Positions 21,545 to 31,440 of a stretch of DNA of 64,000 nucleotides are shown in pieces. Within the stretch, counting starts at the first letter, position 1. The number at the start of each line of letters is the position of its first letter. This DNA is from Cordylochernes scorpioides. Lineage: Eukaryota; Arthropoda; Arachnida; Pseudoscorpiones; Chernetidae. The notes beneath the pieces are model-generated. The model was given only the letters and a program-made list of their open reading frames with translations, had not been told where the DNA came from and did no database searches. A program made the position numbers and the translations under genes. The stretch spans positions 49,755,061-49,819,060 of the forward strand of contig CP092870.1 in assembly GCA_030710605.1 (NCBI GenBank), given 5' to 3'.

Positions 21545-21930
21545 GCCGAGAGGATACGGTAGTCTGGGGGAGAAGTCAGTCTGGTGACATCAAGATCTGC
21601 GGCAAGGAGAAGACGGCGGTAAGTTACCTCCGGGGCGTGTGGATGATCCTACAAGACGGTGCCAGGAGAGACTGACATCGGAGCGGCCTACAAGACAGTA
21701 TAATCCAAGCTGCATGTGTATAGTGTGGAGCGAAGCGCTTCACTAGCGAACATCCACGGCGCCTAGGATTCTTCTGACGGGGAGGTTGAAGGCAAGTCCC
21801 ACTGTTGTATTCCTTCTGTTAAGTGAGATACAATAAAGCGCTAACTTTAGCTGCAATCCCTTCGAACTCACATGTGTATCTTTGTGGCATCCTGAGTAGA
21901 CAAAGTACAGCGTCTGGTTACGACGTAAAA
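21545..21930 (+). mobile_element. LTR family L, partial copy
   Basis: It matches the LTR at 12069-12540 from about the CGGGGCGTGTGGATGATCC block to the CGTCTGGTTACGACGTAA end, including AATAAAGCGCTAACTTTAGC. The upstream part (21400-21545) is different, so the copy is recombined or 5'-diverged. Confidence 0.65.
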
Positions 21931-22109
21931 CACTTAATAAAAAATATGTCTCCGGCCATCCTTCCGAGCTTTTATCTCAGGAAAAAAAAACTTTTTAAAT
22001 AATTTCTCTAAGTACAATTACATATTTGTACTATTTTTCCCAATAAACATTGTGTTAATCATCGGAACCAGAGAGATACTGCGTGTAATGATATTTTAAA
22101 CCAAATTAT

Positions 22110-22560
22110 CCCAGAGATTTATAATGCTAATTATACAATTCTCACTATTTTTCCAAACTGAATTCCTACACAGTTCCATCCAAATTTTACAGTCACTCAA
22201 TTTTTCACATCACACGGCCAGAAATACTTACATAAAAGAGGTCTATCAGAAACACCAAATTGTTCCTGCGGAGAAACTGAACAAACTTCACCTTATCTAT
22301 GACTGTCCGAACTTTACAGAAGTGAGATTGTTCCCTGATCTAAATGGTTTAACTCTCTTACATCAGCAACTTCGTCTATATAAATTTTATGAATTATGTC
22401 GATTAATACATGTAAATTTGTAAATATTTACTACCAAGTTCTAATTTGTTTGTTTTGTTTCCTCTGTAATAGGCGCAAATATTTTAATATCGTGCTTTTT
22501 TAAAATTCTATTTCAATTTAAAGCGCTTTGTCCCCTTATGGACACTTGCGTTATCATACA
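22110..22560 (+). mobile_element. LINE 3' fragment, family N (C-terminus and 3' UTR)
   Basis: The coding remnant 22124-22423 encodes a C-terminal domain with the C-G-E-T/HLIYDCPNF-type finger (IYDCPNFTEVR) and ends RLIHVNL before a TAA. The same sequence, more complete, is at 39920-40560 on the minus strand. It is strongly 5'-truncated and frameshifted upstream of 22250. Confidence 0.7.
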
Positions 22561-22659
22561 TGTATGTCTTTAGATTTGTCTATACATTAATATATACAAG
22601 TATCAGAGTCTCAATCAACAATCAATCAACAATTCTGTCACCGTTTGCTTTTGTGAATG

Positions 22660-22862
22660 GAATAATTTGGATTATAGATTATAAACACAAGGTAATAAGA
22701 CCAAATCCAATGATAAGGCACAATTTGGGTTATAGATTATAAACACATGGTAATAAGACCAAATCCAATGATAAGGTACAATTTGTATTATAGATTAAAA
22801 CACAAGGTAATAAGACCAAATCCAATGATAAGGTACAATTTGGATTATTCTATATACAGTTA
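22660..22862 (+). repeat. 58-bp minisatellite, plus orientation
   Basis: Three to four units built on ATAAACACAAGGTAATAAG, CCAAATCCAATGATAAGG and ACAATTTGGATTATAG. This family recurs in many blocks up to 30.7 kb. The ORFs over it are translations of the unit. Confidence 0.9.
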
Positions 22863-22959
22863 CGAGCGTCATGCGTTCTTAATTCTTCAGTTTTCATCTA
22901 TGTCACCGTTTGCTTTTTTTTTTGGAATGGCGCTCTCCTATTGGTTGGCTACGATCACG

Positions 22960-22988
22960 CCACCTTTGCCCCCCCCCCCCCCCCCCCA
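22960..22988 (+). repeat. Poly-C run
   Basis: A run of about 17 C residues follows GCCACCTTTG. It is a simple repeat near CCTATTGGTTGG, which could be a CCAAT-type box. Confidence 0.7.
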
Positions 22989-23034
22989 CTCGCTTCTTGG
23001 TTTTTGTAACTATTGTGTTGGAGCGGGTCGCTCC

Positions 23035-23178
23035 TTAAATAAATGCATATATTAGTTAATAACTAAATGGAATCCTCTCTTTCTTTTTCCTAGTAAGAGA
23101 CGCCTACGGAAGCCAACAGTACATAGATAGATAAAGCACATAGGCTATAGTTATTAACTAACATATGCATTTATTTAA
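23035..23178. repeat. Inverted repeat
   Basis: AAATGCATATATTAGTTAAT (from about 23040) is mirrored by ATTAACTAACATATGCATTT (to about 23173), with a spacer of about 85 bp. Confidence 0.7.
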
Positions 23179-23266
23179 GGCGCCAATTTATAATTTTAAC
23201 AAATAGTATTTGATTCAAAACATTTAATCGGGTAAAACACGGGCGTTACCCGGGTCATTCGGCTAG
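23178..23266 (+). mobile_element. Helitron-like 3' end fragment
   Basis: Carries the hairpin ACGGGCGTTACCCGGGT followed by CATTCGGCTAG and then T of the minisatellite, the 3' end structure of the Helitron-like family described at 23492. Its 5' part is missing. Confidence 0.65.
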
Positions 23267-23384
23267 TAGATTATAAACACAAGGTAATAAGACCAAATCC
23301 AATGATAAGGCACAATTTGGATTATAATATATACAGTTATCAGCGTCATGCACACTTCTATCTTAATTCTGTCACCGATTGCTT

Positions 23385-23450
23385 TTGGTTCAGTGGTAGA
23401 ATGCTCGCCTGCCACGCGGGCGCCCCGGGTTCGATTCCCGACCTATGCAT
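23385..23450 (+). pseudogene. Partial tRNA-Gly(GCC) copy
   Basis: From GGTTCAGTGGTAGAATGCTC on, it follows a tRNA-Gly with the GCC anticodon loop CTGCCAC and B-box GGTTCGATTCC, then a T-run. The 5' acceptor strand is replaced by CCGATTGCTTTT, so it cannot fold completely. Confidence 0.8.
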
Positions 23451-23491
23451 TTTTTTTTTTTTTTTACAATTTTTAAAACTCATTTATATTA

Positions 23492-23855
23492 TCCCTATAT
23501 ATATAAAAGCGAGTGTATGTATGTATGTTTGTCGGCTCTACATGTCCAAATACGTAACTAATCTGACTGAAATTTAACAGTATATAGAGTAGAATATGTT
23601 TAAACTTATAGTGAAAATTTCAGTTCTCTATCCCGAATATTCGTCGAGTTATTTGTAAATTTGCCCTTTCGCTCGCGAGCAGCGCCTCTAGCGGTGAGAT
23701 GGGAGGTAATATCAGCTGACCTAATGTACATGTAAAGTTTGGAGCGGGACACAAGAGTGACATCCACGGCGCCAATTTATAATTGTAACAAATTGTATTT
23801 GAATAAAAACATTCAATCGGGTAAAACACGGGCGTTGCCCGGGTCATTCAACTAG
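23492..23855 (+). mobile_element. Non-autonomous Helitron-like element
   Basis: The 364-bp element begins TCCCTATATATATAAAAGC after an A and ends with the hairpin ACGGGCGTTGCCCGGGT, then CATTCAACTAG before a T. A 5' TC, a GC-rich hairpin about 8-10 nt before a 3' CTAG, and insertion between A and T are the hallmarks of Helitrons. Related copies are at 27001-27369 and 52387-52792. No Rep/helicase gene is present. Confidence 0.7.
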
Positions 23856-24150
23856 TAGATTATAAACACAAGGTAATAAGACCAAATCCAATGATAAGGT
23901 ACAATTTGGATTATAGATTAAAACACAAGGTAATAAGACCAAATCCAACGATAAGGTACAATTTGGATTATAGATTATAAACACAAGGTAATAAGACCAA
24001 ATCCAATGATAAGGTACAATTTGGATTATAGATTAAAACACCAGGTAATAAAACCAAATCCAATGATAAGGTACGATGTGGATTATAGATTAAAACACAA
24101 GGTAATAAGACCAAATCCAATGATAAGGTACAATTTGGATTATTATAAAT
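23856..24150 (+). repeat. 58-bp minisatellite, plus orientation
   Basis: About five units with the ACAAGGTAATAAGACCAAAT core, starting directly at the 3' end of the Helitron-like element. Confidence 0.9.
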
Positions 24151-24249
24151 ACAAGTATCAGAATCATCAATCAACAATCAATCAACAATTCTGTCACCGT
24201 TTGCTTTTGTGAATAGAATAAATACCCAAATATGGCGATTTTTTTATAA

Positions 24250-24321
24250 GCATTGGTGGTTCGGTGGTAGAATGCTCTGCCTGCCACGCGGGCGGCCCGG
24301 GTTCGATTCCCGGCCGATGCA
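24250..24321 (+). tRNA. tRNA-Gly(GCC)-like gene with one inserted base
   Basis: Acceptor strands GCATTGG/CCGATGC pair (one G-T), the anticodon loop is CTGCCAC (GCC), the T arm CGGGT-TCGATTC-CCGG is intact, and a long T-run follows as pol III terminator. The anticodon stem reads CTCTGC where the 27415 copy has CTCGC, an insertion of one base that disturbs the stem. It is either a drifted gene or part of an amplified repeat. Confidence 0.7.
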
Positions 24322-24419
24322 TTTTTTTTTTACAATTTTTAAAACTCATTTATATTATTATTAAAATATACAATCAGAGTCGTCAATTCTGTCATCGTTT
24401 GCTTTTGTGAATGGAATGC

Positions 24420-25072
24420 CTTTACGTAATATACGTAAAATAGGTAACTAATATGACTGAAATCTTCGCAGTATGTATAGTAGAATCTGGAAAAACTTAT
24501 ATTGGATATTTCAGGTCTCTATCCCGAATATTCTTCGAGTTATTTGCAAATTTGAGTTGCAAATTTGCTCTTTCGCTCGCAAGCAGCACCTCTAGCGGTG
24601 AAGATGGGAGGTAATATCAGATGACCTAATGTACATGTAAAACGTGTTTTAACAGGACATAGAAAAAATATGGAAGATATATTTGTCGCATTTTTAGCCA
24701 AGAAAAATTGAAATTGACAGGTTCTGGGCAAAAATAGTTGGTTTTTTTTAGTCATAAAATGATTATGACAATATTGCTGTATCATATTTGATTATCAGAT
24801 ACAAAATTATATCCTGAAAAATTCCAAAAAGCAGAGACCACATGTGAAACCAGTTCATTTTTAGTATGCAGGAACAAAATTCTAACAGAAAAAAATTCAT
24901 TCGAGCAGAAGACACAAAGCCAGATCATCTCTTTATAAAAATATCGCTTCTCATACACAGTTTGGAGCGGGACGTTTCACAAGAATGACATCCACGGCGC
25001 CAATTTATAATTGTATCGAATAGTATTTGAATAAAAGCATTTAATCGGGCGTTGTCCGTGTCATTCGGCTAG
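24420..25072 (+). mobile_element. Helitron-like element with internal insert
   Basis: Both sides match the 23492 and 52387 elements, with the 3' hairpin and CATTCGGCTAG ending at 25072. About 320 bp (24640-24958), absent from the other copies, sit between GTACATGTAAA and TTTGGAGCGGGACG. The insert is AT-rich and non-coding. The TCCC start was not found. Confidence 0.6.
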
Positions 25073-25084
25073 TACATATATATG

Positions 25085-25600
25085 TGGAATTTTGCCGACT
25101 CTCTGTTTACTCTGTGGTAGTTGTGACAGCGAAGGTGCTGTCAACTGGAAGTTGAATTTGGGGTGAATTTGCAGTCGTGATGACAGGAGTGAGGACACAG
25201 GATAGGTTGGTCAAGGGAACCGATGCTGACAGACAGAGAGCATGGAGGAGAGTGAGCTTACACCCCGCGATTTACGTTGGATCAGAAGACACGTCTAGTA
25301 CTCATGAGACTCGGAGACGCTACTGAGACTTCCCCAGTCGGGTGGTGTCACGTGACCTGTATTGGAATTTTGATTGGTCATTCATTACATCATGGAGATG
25401 AAGAATCGCCTTGATTGGTCCAAACGACTGGGAAGCCATCTTTGATAGTTATAGCAGAAAATGTGAGGATGGAGCATTGACCTAAATAAAATTGTTTTCA
25501 GCGAATTTAACTCCGGGGTCCTTTGTCTGGAGTTCCCTGGAATAAAAGTGTTGTTGACCTAGCGCTAATGATGTGTGAGATGGGAATCTTTCCTCTTAAC
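25085..25600 (+). promoter_or_regulatory. Possible LTR or promoter segment
   Basis: Less AT-rich than its surroundings, with two GATTGG (CCAAT) boxes near 25373 and 25415 and an AATAAA near 25484. The order of elements resembles 61-470. No second copy or coding sequence supports a firm call. Confidence 0.25.
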
Positions 25601-26105
25601 TCTAGGCCTAACTGCAATCGTTTATGAATATCTATAATCGTATTATCTCCTTGTTTTTCTCTGTCTGTCTGACATACAGTCCGTATTTTATTTGGCTCTT
25701 AACAGTACATCATGTTATACAGTAGCTATAAGTTTGGTACAGGATGCAAGGTGGTGAGGCATATTCAGGGACATGGTAGAATGACTGGGATTTTAAATTA
25801 TCAGATATACAATAATATAGAGCCTTGCTAATTATAAATAAATGGAAATAAAATATCCTAGAAATTATTCCAATTAAGCCAAGTATTTTCAGTCACAGGG
25901 CAAAAAAGACGACCCAATATAAATACAAGCACAGACGAAACCTTAGAGGTAACAATTGAAGAGAGAAAAAACCTTACTTATCAGAGTCCTTTGTTTTCCC
26001 TTCCAGTCTCCATTGTTCTCTCCATGTCTCCACGGTGTTGCTGCCTTTCTATAGAGGGAGATATTTAGAAAAACATTGCGATATTTGTTTCTTGTAGGAT
26101 TTCCA
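25600..26105. other. Unassigned DNA
   Basis: No gene recognised. A TCTGTCTGTCTG run is at 25661-25671. Confidence 0.35.
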
Positions 26106-27000
26106 CTCACATTTATTTGTTTATAAACACAAGGAAATAAGACCAAATCCAAATAAATAGTATGTGACAGAAACAGCGTTGTTACCGAAACGTCACACAC
26201 TATTTATTTATATTTGGTCTCATTTCATTGTGTTTATAATCTATAATCCAAATTGTACCTTATCATTGGATTAGGTCTTATTACCTTGTGTTTATAATCT
26301 ATAATCCAAATTGTACCTTATCATTGGATTTGGTCTTATTACCTTGTGTTTATAATCTATAATCCAAATTGTACCTTATCATCGGATTAGGTCTTATTAC
26401 CTTGTGTTTATAATCTATAATCCGTATTGTAGCTTATCATTGGATTTGTGTCTTATTACCTTGTGTTTATAATCTATAATCCAAATTGTACCTTATCATT
26501 GGATTTGGTATTATTACCGTGTGTTTATAATCTATAATCCAAATTGTACCTTATCATTGGATTTGGTCTTATTACCTTGTGTTTATAATCTATAATCCAA
26601 ATTGTACCTTATCATCGGATTTGGTCTTATTACCTTGTGTTTATAATCTATAATCCAAATTGTACCTTATCATTGGATTTGGTCTTATTTCCTTGTGTTT
26701 ATAATCTATAATCCAAATTGTACCTTATCATTGGATTTGGTCTTATTACCTTGTGTTTATATTCTATAATCCAAATTGTACCTTATCATTGGATTTGGTC
26801 TTATTACCTTGTGTTTATAATCTATAATCCAAATTGTACCTTATCATTGGATTTGTGTCTTATTACCTTGTGTTTATAATCTATAATCCAAATTGTACCT
26901 TATCATTGGATTTGGTCTTATTACCTTGTGTTTATTATTCTATAATCCAAATTGTACCTTATCATTGGATTAGGTCTTATTACCTTGTGTTTATAATCTA
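26106..27000 (-). repeat. 58-bp minisatellite, long minus-orientation array
   Basis: About fourteen units with the cores ATAATCCAAATTGTACCTTA and GGTCTTATTACCTTGTG. Units differ by single substitutions. The orientation is opposite to the blocks before 24.2 kb. Confidence 0.92.
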
Positions 27001-27369
27001 CTAGCCGAATGACCCGGGCAACGCCCGTGTTTTACCCGATTGAATGTTTTTATTCAAATACTATTTGTTACAATTATAAATTGGAGCCGTGAATGTCACT
27101 CTTATGAAACGTCCCGCTCCAAACTTTACATGTACATTAGGTCAGCTGATATTATCCCTCATTTTCACCGCTAGAGGCGCGAGCGAAAGAGCAAATTTGC
27201 AAATAACACGACGGATATTCGGGATAGAGACCTGAAATTTTCACTAAGAGTTTTTCCAGATTCTACTTTATATACTGTTAAAATATCAGTCATATTAGTT
27301 ACGTATTGTGGACGTGTATAGTTGACAAAAAAACATACATACATACGCTGACTTTTATATATATAGGGA
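27001..27369 (-). mobile_element. Non-autonomous Helitron-like element
   Basis: Minus-oriented 369-bp copy: starts TCCCTATATATATAAAAGTC at 27369 after ATTATTA and ends with the GCCCGGGT hairpin and CTAG at 27001, inserted in the minisatellite. Same family as 23492-23855. Confidence 0.72.
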
Positions 27370-27414
27370 TAATAATATAAATGAGTTTTAAAAATTGTAA
27401 AAAAGAAAAAAAAT

Positions 27415-27484
27415 GCATCGGCCGGGAATCGAACCCAGGCCGTCCGCGTGGCAGGCGAGCATTCTACCACTGAACCACCGATGC
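27415..27484 (-). tRNA. tRNA-Gly(GCC)
   Basis: Exactly 70 nt before the discriminator A. Acceptor GCATCGG/CCGATGC is fully paired, the D arm is GTTC ... GAAT, the anticodon loop CTGCCAC gives GCC, and the T loop is TTCGATT. A T-rich stretch follows as terminator. One mismatch sits at the outer end of the anticodon stem. It is the best-preserved of five Gly copies; function is plausible but it lies in a repeated module next to a Helitron end. Confidence 0.8.
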
Positions 27485-27696
27485 TTATAAGAAATGGCCC
27501 TATTTGGGTATTTATTCCATTCTCAAAAGCAAACGATGACAGAATTGTTGATGACTCTGATACTTGTATTTATAATTATGTTAGCATAATGAATTAGTCA
27601 GTATTCCCATGGTCTCCAGCGAAGAGGTGTGAATTGACTTTTTGAAAATATACATAATTATAAAGATAGAAGCTTCTATAGAAATAAATAAAATAA

Positions 27697-27769
27697 GCCG
27701 AAATAGCTCAGTTAGGAGAGCGTTAGACTGAATATCTAAAGGTCTCTGGTTCGATCCCGGGTTTCGGCA
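27697..27769 (+). tRNA. tRNA-Phe(GAA)
   Basis: Acceptor GCCGAAA/TTTCGGC, D arm GCTC/GAGC, anticodon stem TTAGA/TCTAA with loop CTGAATA (anticodon GAA), T loop TTCGATC, then A and a T-run terminator. The stems are intact; the T stem has G-T pairs. Position 37 is T where tRNA-Phe normally has a purine (wybutosine site), which is odd. A second copy is at 29367. Confidence 0.82.
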
Positions 27770-27869
27770 TCTTTTTTTTAATTTTTAAATTTCTACTTAC
27801 CGTAACTTGACACGTGACTTAACGTGACAGAATTGTGCATGACGCTGATAACTGTATTAAATATAATCC

Positions 27870-27997
27870 AAATTGTGCCTTATCACACACTATTTATTTA
27901 TTTGGATTAGGTCGTATTACCTTGAGTTTATAATCTATAATCCAAATTGTGCCTTATCACACACTATTTATTTATTTGGCCTTATTACCTTGTGTTT
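27870..27997 (-). repeat. Minisatellite fragments
   Basis: Two shortened units with the ACACACTATTTATTTATTTGG variant, in minus orientation, ending at a Helitron-like 3' end. Confidence 0.75.
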
Positions 27998-28120
27998 ATA
28001 ATCTACTAGCCGAATGACCCGGGCAAACGCCCGGGGTTTACCCGATTAAATGCTTTTATTCAAATACTATTCGTTACAATTATAAATTGGCGCCGTGGAT
28101 GTCATTCTTGTATAATATAT
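27998..28120 (-). mobile_element. Truncated Helitron-like 3' end
   Basis: CTAGCCGAATGACCCGGGCA and the following hairpin and body to about 28112; it is then joined to the TTTTAAAAATTGT sequence of the tRNA-Gly module. Confidence 0.65.
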
Positions 28121-28154
28121 AAATGAGTTTTAAAAATTGTAAAAAAAAAAAAAA

Positions 28155-28218
28155 TGCATCGGCCGGGAATCGAACCCGGACGCCCGCGTGGCAGGCGAGC
28201 ATTCTACCACTGAACCAA
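28155..28218 (-). pseudogene. Partial tRNA-Gly(GCC) copy
   Basis: Minus-strand tRNA-Gly from the GGTTCAGTGG segment to the 3' end and T-run; the 5' acceptor strand is replaced by GTTTGCTTTT, as in the 23385 copy. Confidence 0.8.
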
Positions 28219-28317
28219 AAGCAAACGGTGACAGAATTAAGAACGCATGACGATGATAACTGTATATTATCCGTGACAGAGGCGGCCGATGAGGAAAGAC
28301 GGTCGTGACTATATATA

Positions 28318-28837
28318 GTAATAATCCAAACTGTACCTTATCATGGATGTGGTCTTGTTACCTTGTGTTTATAATCTATAATCCAAATTGTACCTTATCA
28401 TGGATGTGGTCTTGTTACCTTGTGTTTATAATCTATAATCCAAATTGTACCTTATCATGGATGTGGTCTTATTACCTTGTGTTTATAATCTATATTCCAA
28501 ACTGTACCTTATCATGGATGTGGTCTTGTTACCTTGTGTTTATAATCTATAATCCAAATTGTACCTTATCGTGGATATGGTCTTGTTACCTTGTGTTTAT
28601 AATCTATAATCCAAATTGTACCTTATCATGGATGTGGTCTTATTACCTTGTGTTTATAATCTATATTCCAAACTGTACCTTATCATGGATGTGGTCTTGT
28701 TACCTTGTGTTTATAATCTATAATCCAAATTGTACCTTATCATGGATGTGGTCTTGTTACCTTGTGTTTATAATCTATAATTCAAATTGTGCCTTATCAT
28801 GGATGTGGTCTTATTACCTTGTGTTTATAATCTACAA
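28318..28837 (-). repeat. 57-bp variant minisatellite array
   Basis: Nine units, each 57 bp, with ATGGATGTGGTCTTGTTACC in place of the 58-bp ATTGGATTTGG form. Because 57 is a multiple of three, one frame stays open over the array (28305-28859) and gives a 19-residue repeat, which is not evidence of a gene. Higher-order order is visible: the same three-unit variant pattern is used more than once. Confidence 0.92.
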
Positions 28838-28930
28838 CGCCCGGGGTTTACCCGATTAAATGCTTTTATTCAAATACTATTCGTTACAATTATAAATTGG
28901 CGCTGTGGATGTCATTCTTGTATAATATAT
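28838..28930 (-). mobile_element. Helitron-like fragment
   Basis: Starts inside the 3' hairpin (ACGCCCGGGGTTTACCCG) directly after a minisatellite unit and runs to the same join with the tRNA-Gly module as at 28112. Confidence 0.6.
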
Positions 28931-28966
28931 AAATGAGTTTTAAAAAGTGTAAAAAAAAAAAATGCA

Positions 28967-29030
28967 TCGGCCGGGAATCGAACCCGGAGCGCCCGCGTGG
29001 CAGGCGAGCATTCTACCACTGAACCAAAAG
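28967..29030 (-). pseudogene. Partial tRNA-Gly(GCC) copy
   Basis: Nearly identical to the 28155 copy, including the lost 5' acceptor strand, which shows that a module of about 800 bp was duplicated. Confidence 0.8.
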
Positions 29031-29125
29031 CAAACGGTGAAAGAATTAAGAACGAATGACGATGATAACTGTATATTATCCGTGACAGAGGCCACGACAG
29101 ACGGTCGTGACTATATATATTAATG

Positions 29126-29215
29126 ACGTAATGCCCCCCCCCCCCTGCCGGCGGCCCGCGCCCGTTGGCTGCCGGCGAGCACGTGACCTCCCTATGCGCG
29201 CGCATCCGTGACAAA
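29126..29215. repeat. GC-rich islet, copy 1
   Basis: Poly-C followed by CTGCCGGCGGC and GTTGGCTGCCGGCGAGCACG. Repeated at 29606-29690 and inverted inside the Helitron-like element at 30120-30215. Confidence 0.75.
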
Positions 29216-29253
29216 GGCGGCCGATTAGGAAAGACGGTCGTGACTATATATAT

Positions 29254-29530
29254 TAATAATGAATTAGTCAGTATTCCCATGGTCTCCAGCGAAGAGGTGT
29301 GAATTGACTTTTTGAAAATATACATAATAATAAAGATAGAAGCTTCTATAGAAATAAATGAAATAAGCCGAAATAGCTCAGTTAGGAGAGCGTTAGACTG
29401 AATATCTAAAGGTCCCTGGTTCGATCCCGGGTTTCGGCTTTTTTTTTTAATTTTTAAATTTCTACTTACCGTAACTTGACACGTGACTTAACGTGACAGA
29501 ATTGTGCATGACGCTGATAACTGTATTAAA
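29254..29530 (+). repeat. Duplicated tRNA-Phe module
   Basis: Matches 27585-27850 over about 270 bp, from GAATTAGTCAGTATTCCCAT through the tRNA-Phe to GTGACAGAATTGTGCATGAC. It is a segmental duplication with very few changes. Confidence 0.85.
29367..29439 (+). tRNA. tRNA-Phe(GAA), second copy
   Basis: As the 27697 gene, with a better T stem (CCTGG/CCGGG). It has the same T37 in the anticodon loop CTGAATA, and the discriminator base is T instead of A, which argues against normal function. Confidence 0.78.
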
Positions 29531-29605
29531 TATAATCCAAATTGTGCCTTATCACACACTATTTATTTATTTGGATTAGGTCTTATTACCTTGTGTTTAT
29601 AATCT
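29530..29605 (-). repeat. Minisatellite fragment
   Basis: A short minus-orientation unit with the ACACACTATTTATTTATTTGG variant, ending at GC-rich islet 2. Confidence 0.7.
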
Positions 29606-29690
29606 ATGACGTAATCCCCCCCCCTGCCGGCGGCGCGCGCCCGTTGGCTGCCGGCGAGCACGTGACCTCCCTGTGCGCGCATTGTGACAG
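29606..29690. repeat. GC-rich islet, copy 2
   Basis: Same sequence as 29126-29215 with a shorter C-run. Confidence 0.7.
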
Positions 29691-29729
29691 AGGCGGCCGA
29701 TGAGGAAAGACGGTCGTGACTATATATAT

Positions 29730-29848
29730 TAATAATCCAAATTGTACCTTATCATTGGATTTGGTCTTAATACCTTGTGTTTATAATCTATAATCCAAAT
29801 TGTACCTTATCATTGGATTTGGTCTTATTACCTTGTGTTTATAATCTA
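29730..29848 (-). repeat. 58-bp minisatellite, two units
   Basis: Two minus-orientation units with ATAATCCAAATTGTACCTTA, interrupted by the following Helitron-like element. Confidence 0.88.
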
Positions 29849-30425
29849 CTAGATGAATGACCCGGGCAACGCCCGGGTTTACACGATTAAATGTATTATT
29901 CAAACACATAAAACATAGCAAAATAAAACATAGCAAATATAGCAAGAGCAGTTATTTTAAACGGCGAATTATATAAGTTATAGCAAAAAATGAAAATATA
30001 TATGTAAATATGTGAAATAGTTATAAATTAGAAAACCTGTAAATATAGTTAAGGACTTGCATTGTAATTAAGTAAAGCTTCTCGTCTAGAACGCTGAGGC
30101 GATCGCGTGGAACAGCCCTAGCCGAAAGCCATGCGCGCGCACAGGGTAGTCACGTGCTCGCCGGCAGCCAACGGGCGCGCGCCGTCGGCAGGTCGCTTGA
30201 GTGTTCTAGAGGGCGCTGCTCGTGAGCTAAGTCGAATAATTTGAATATATAGTTTTAATAATTGATTTATATATTTTTTAAAATAGCCTATCGTCATCCC
30301 CGTTATTATTTACCTATGTATGAAAATTTTGGTTTGAATTAGTGAACTACTGCGAATTTGTATACCGGAGATACAAACCAACAAACAAACAGACAAACAT
30401 ACAAACATTCATTTATATATATAGA
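29849..30425 (-). mobile_element. Non-autonomous Helitron-like element, long form
   Basis: 577 bp: starts TCTATATATATAAATGAATG at 30425 after an A of the minisatellite and ends with the CCCGGGCGTTGCCCGGGT hairpin and CATTCATCTAG at 29849. Inside are the inverted GC-rich islet and an ATACCGGAGATACAAACC... block shared with 46983-47344. No protein is encoded. Confidence 0.75.
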
Positions 30426-30735
30426 TAATCAAAATTGTACCTTATCATTGGATTTGGTCTTATTACCTTGTGTTCATAATCTATAATCCAAATTGTACCT
30501 TTTCATTGGATTTGGTCTTATTACCTTGTGTTTATAATCTATAATCCAAATTGTACCTTATCATTGGATTTGGTCTTATTACCTTGTGTTTGTAATCTAT
30601 AATCCAAATTGTACCTTATCATTGGATTTGGTGTTATTACTTTGTGTTTATAATCTATAATCCAAATTGTACCTTATCATTGGATTTGATCTTATTACCT
30701 TGTGTTTATAATCTATAATCCAAATTGTACCTTAC
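30426..30735 (-). repeat. 58-bp minisatellite array
   Basis: Five to six minus-orientation units, continuing the array interrupted by the Helitron-like element. Confidence 0.9.
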
Positions 30736-31435
30736 TGTAAAACAGTAAGAACTCTTCTAACTCCATCTTGCTCTTAGCTCGACTTTTATCTGTTCACGGA
30801 ACTTTCCTACTTCAACTGTGTCACTTCGTTTTTTGTGTGTGGACATTCCCAAGCTTTCCACTCTGCCTCGACCACGACTGCCTGTACTCTGTGAAAACTG
30901 TTAAAGGTCTTCCAAAGTGCAGAGAGGTACTGGAAAACTCTCCACGCCCTGACTGTCCCTCTCGGTTACTACAGGTTTGACCCTCGGTTACCACATATAT
31001 TTATCAATTATTTTATCTATTTATATCTATTTATTCATATATCTATCATTATTAATCTTATTTATTCATTTTATGTATTTAACCTTATATAATCCTATAT
31101 GGGCATTTTAATAAATCAGTTTCAATCTCAATCTCTCTCTATCTCTTTTCTGTATTTAACTTTATACCTATTTCCTCATCTAAATTTATTCAATATAAAA
31201 AAGACTTTGATTATTTATAGAAAAAATCAATATGTATTGTTGGGATAATGCTCTTCCTGGCAAATAATGAAAAAGTTAACAACACAGACGCTGTATCTGA
31301 CAGCTATTGTCAATTATTGCCATGGGGCTTTACTACGCGGTGGTAAATATTTATTTGAGGAAATCTAAATTTATTTACAAATTTGGGGTAGAAAATTGCT
31401 TTATAATACTTGTGTGTTTTACCGGCTCTATTTTT
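30736..31435. other. Unassigned DNA with a possible 3' end
   Basis: A less AT-rich part (30740-30980, ORF 30768-30980) has no recognised domain. It is followed by ATTTAT runs and TTTTAATAAATCAGTTTCAATC at about 31106, which looks like the 3' end of a retroelement. Confidence 0.3.
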
Positions 31436-31440
31436 ATATT

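Noticed and set aside
28305-28859. 184-codon ORF
   Set aside because: It is a translated 57-bp minisatellite; the open frame follows from the unit length and shows no independent coding sign.
26106-30735. CRISPR array
   Set aside because: Units are contiguous minisatellite copies without unique spacers, in a eukaryotic context with SINEs and spliced genes.
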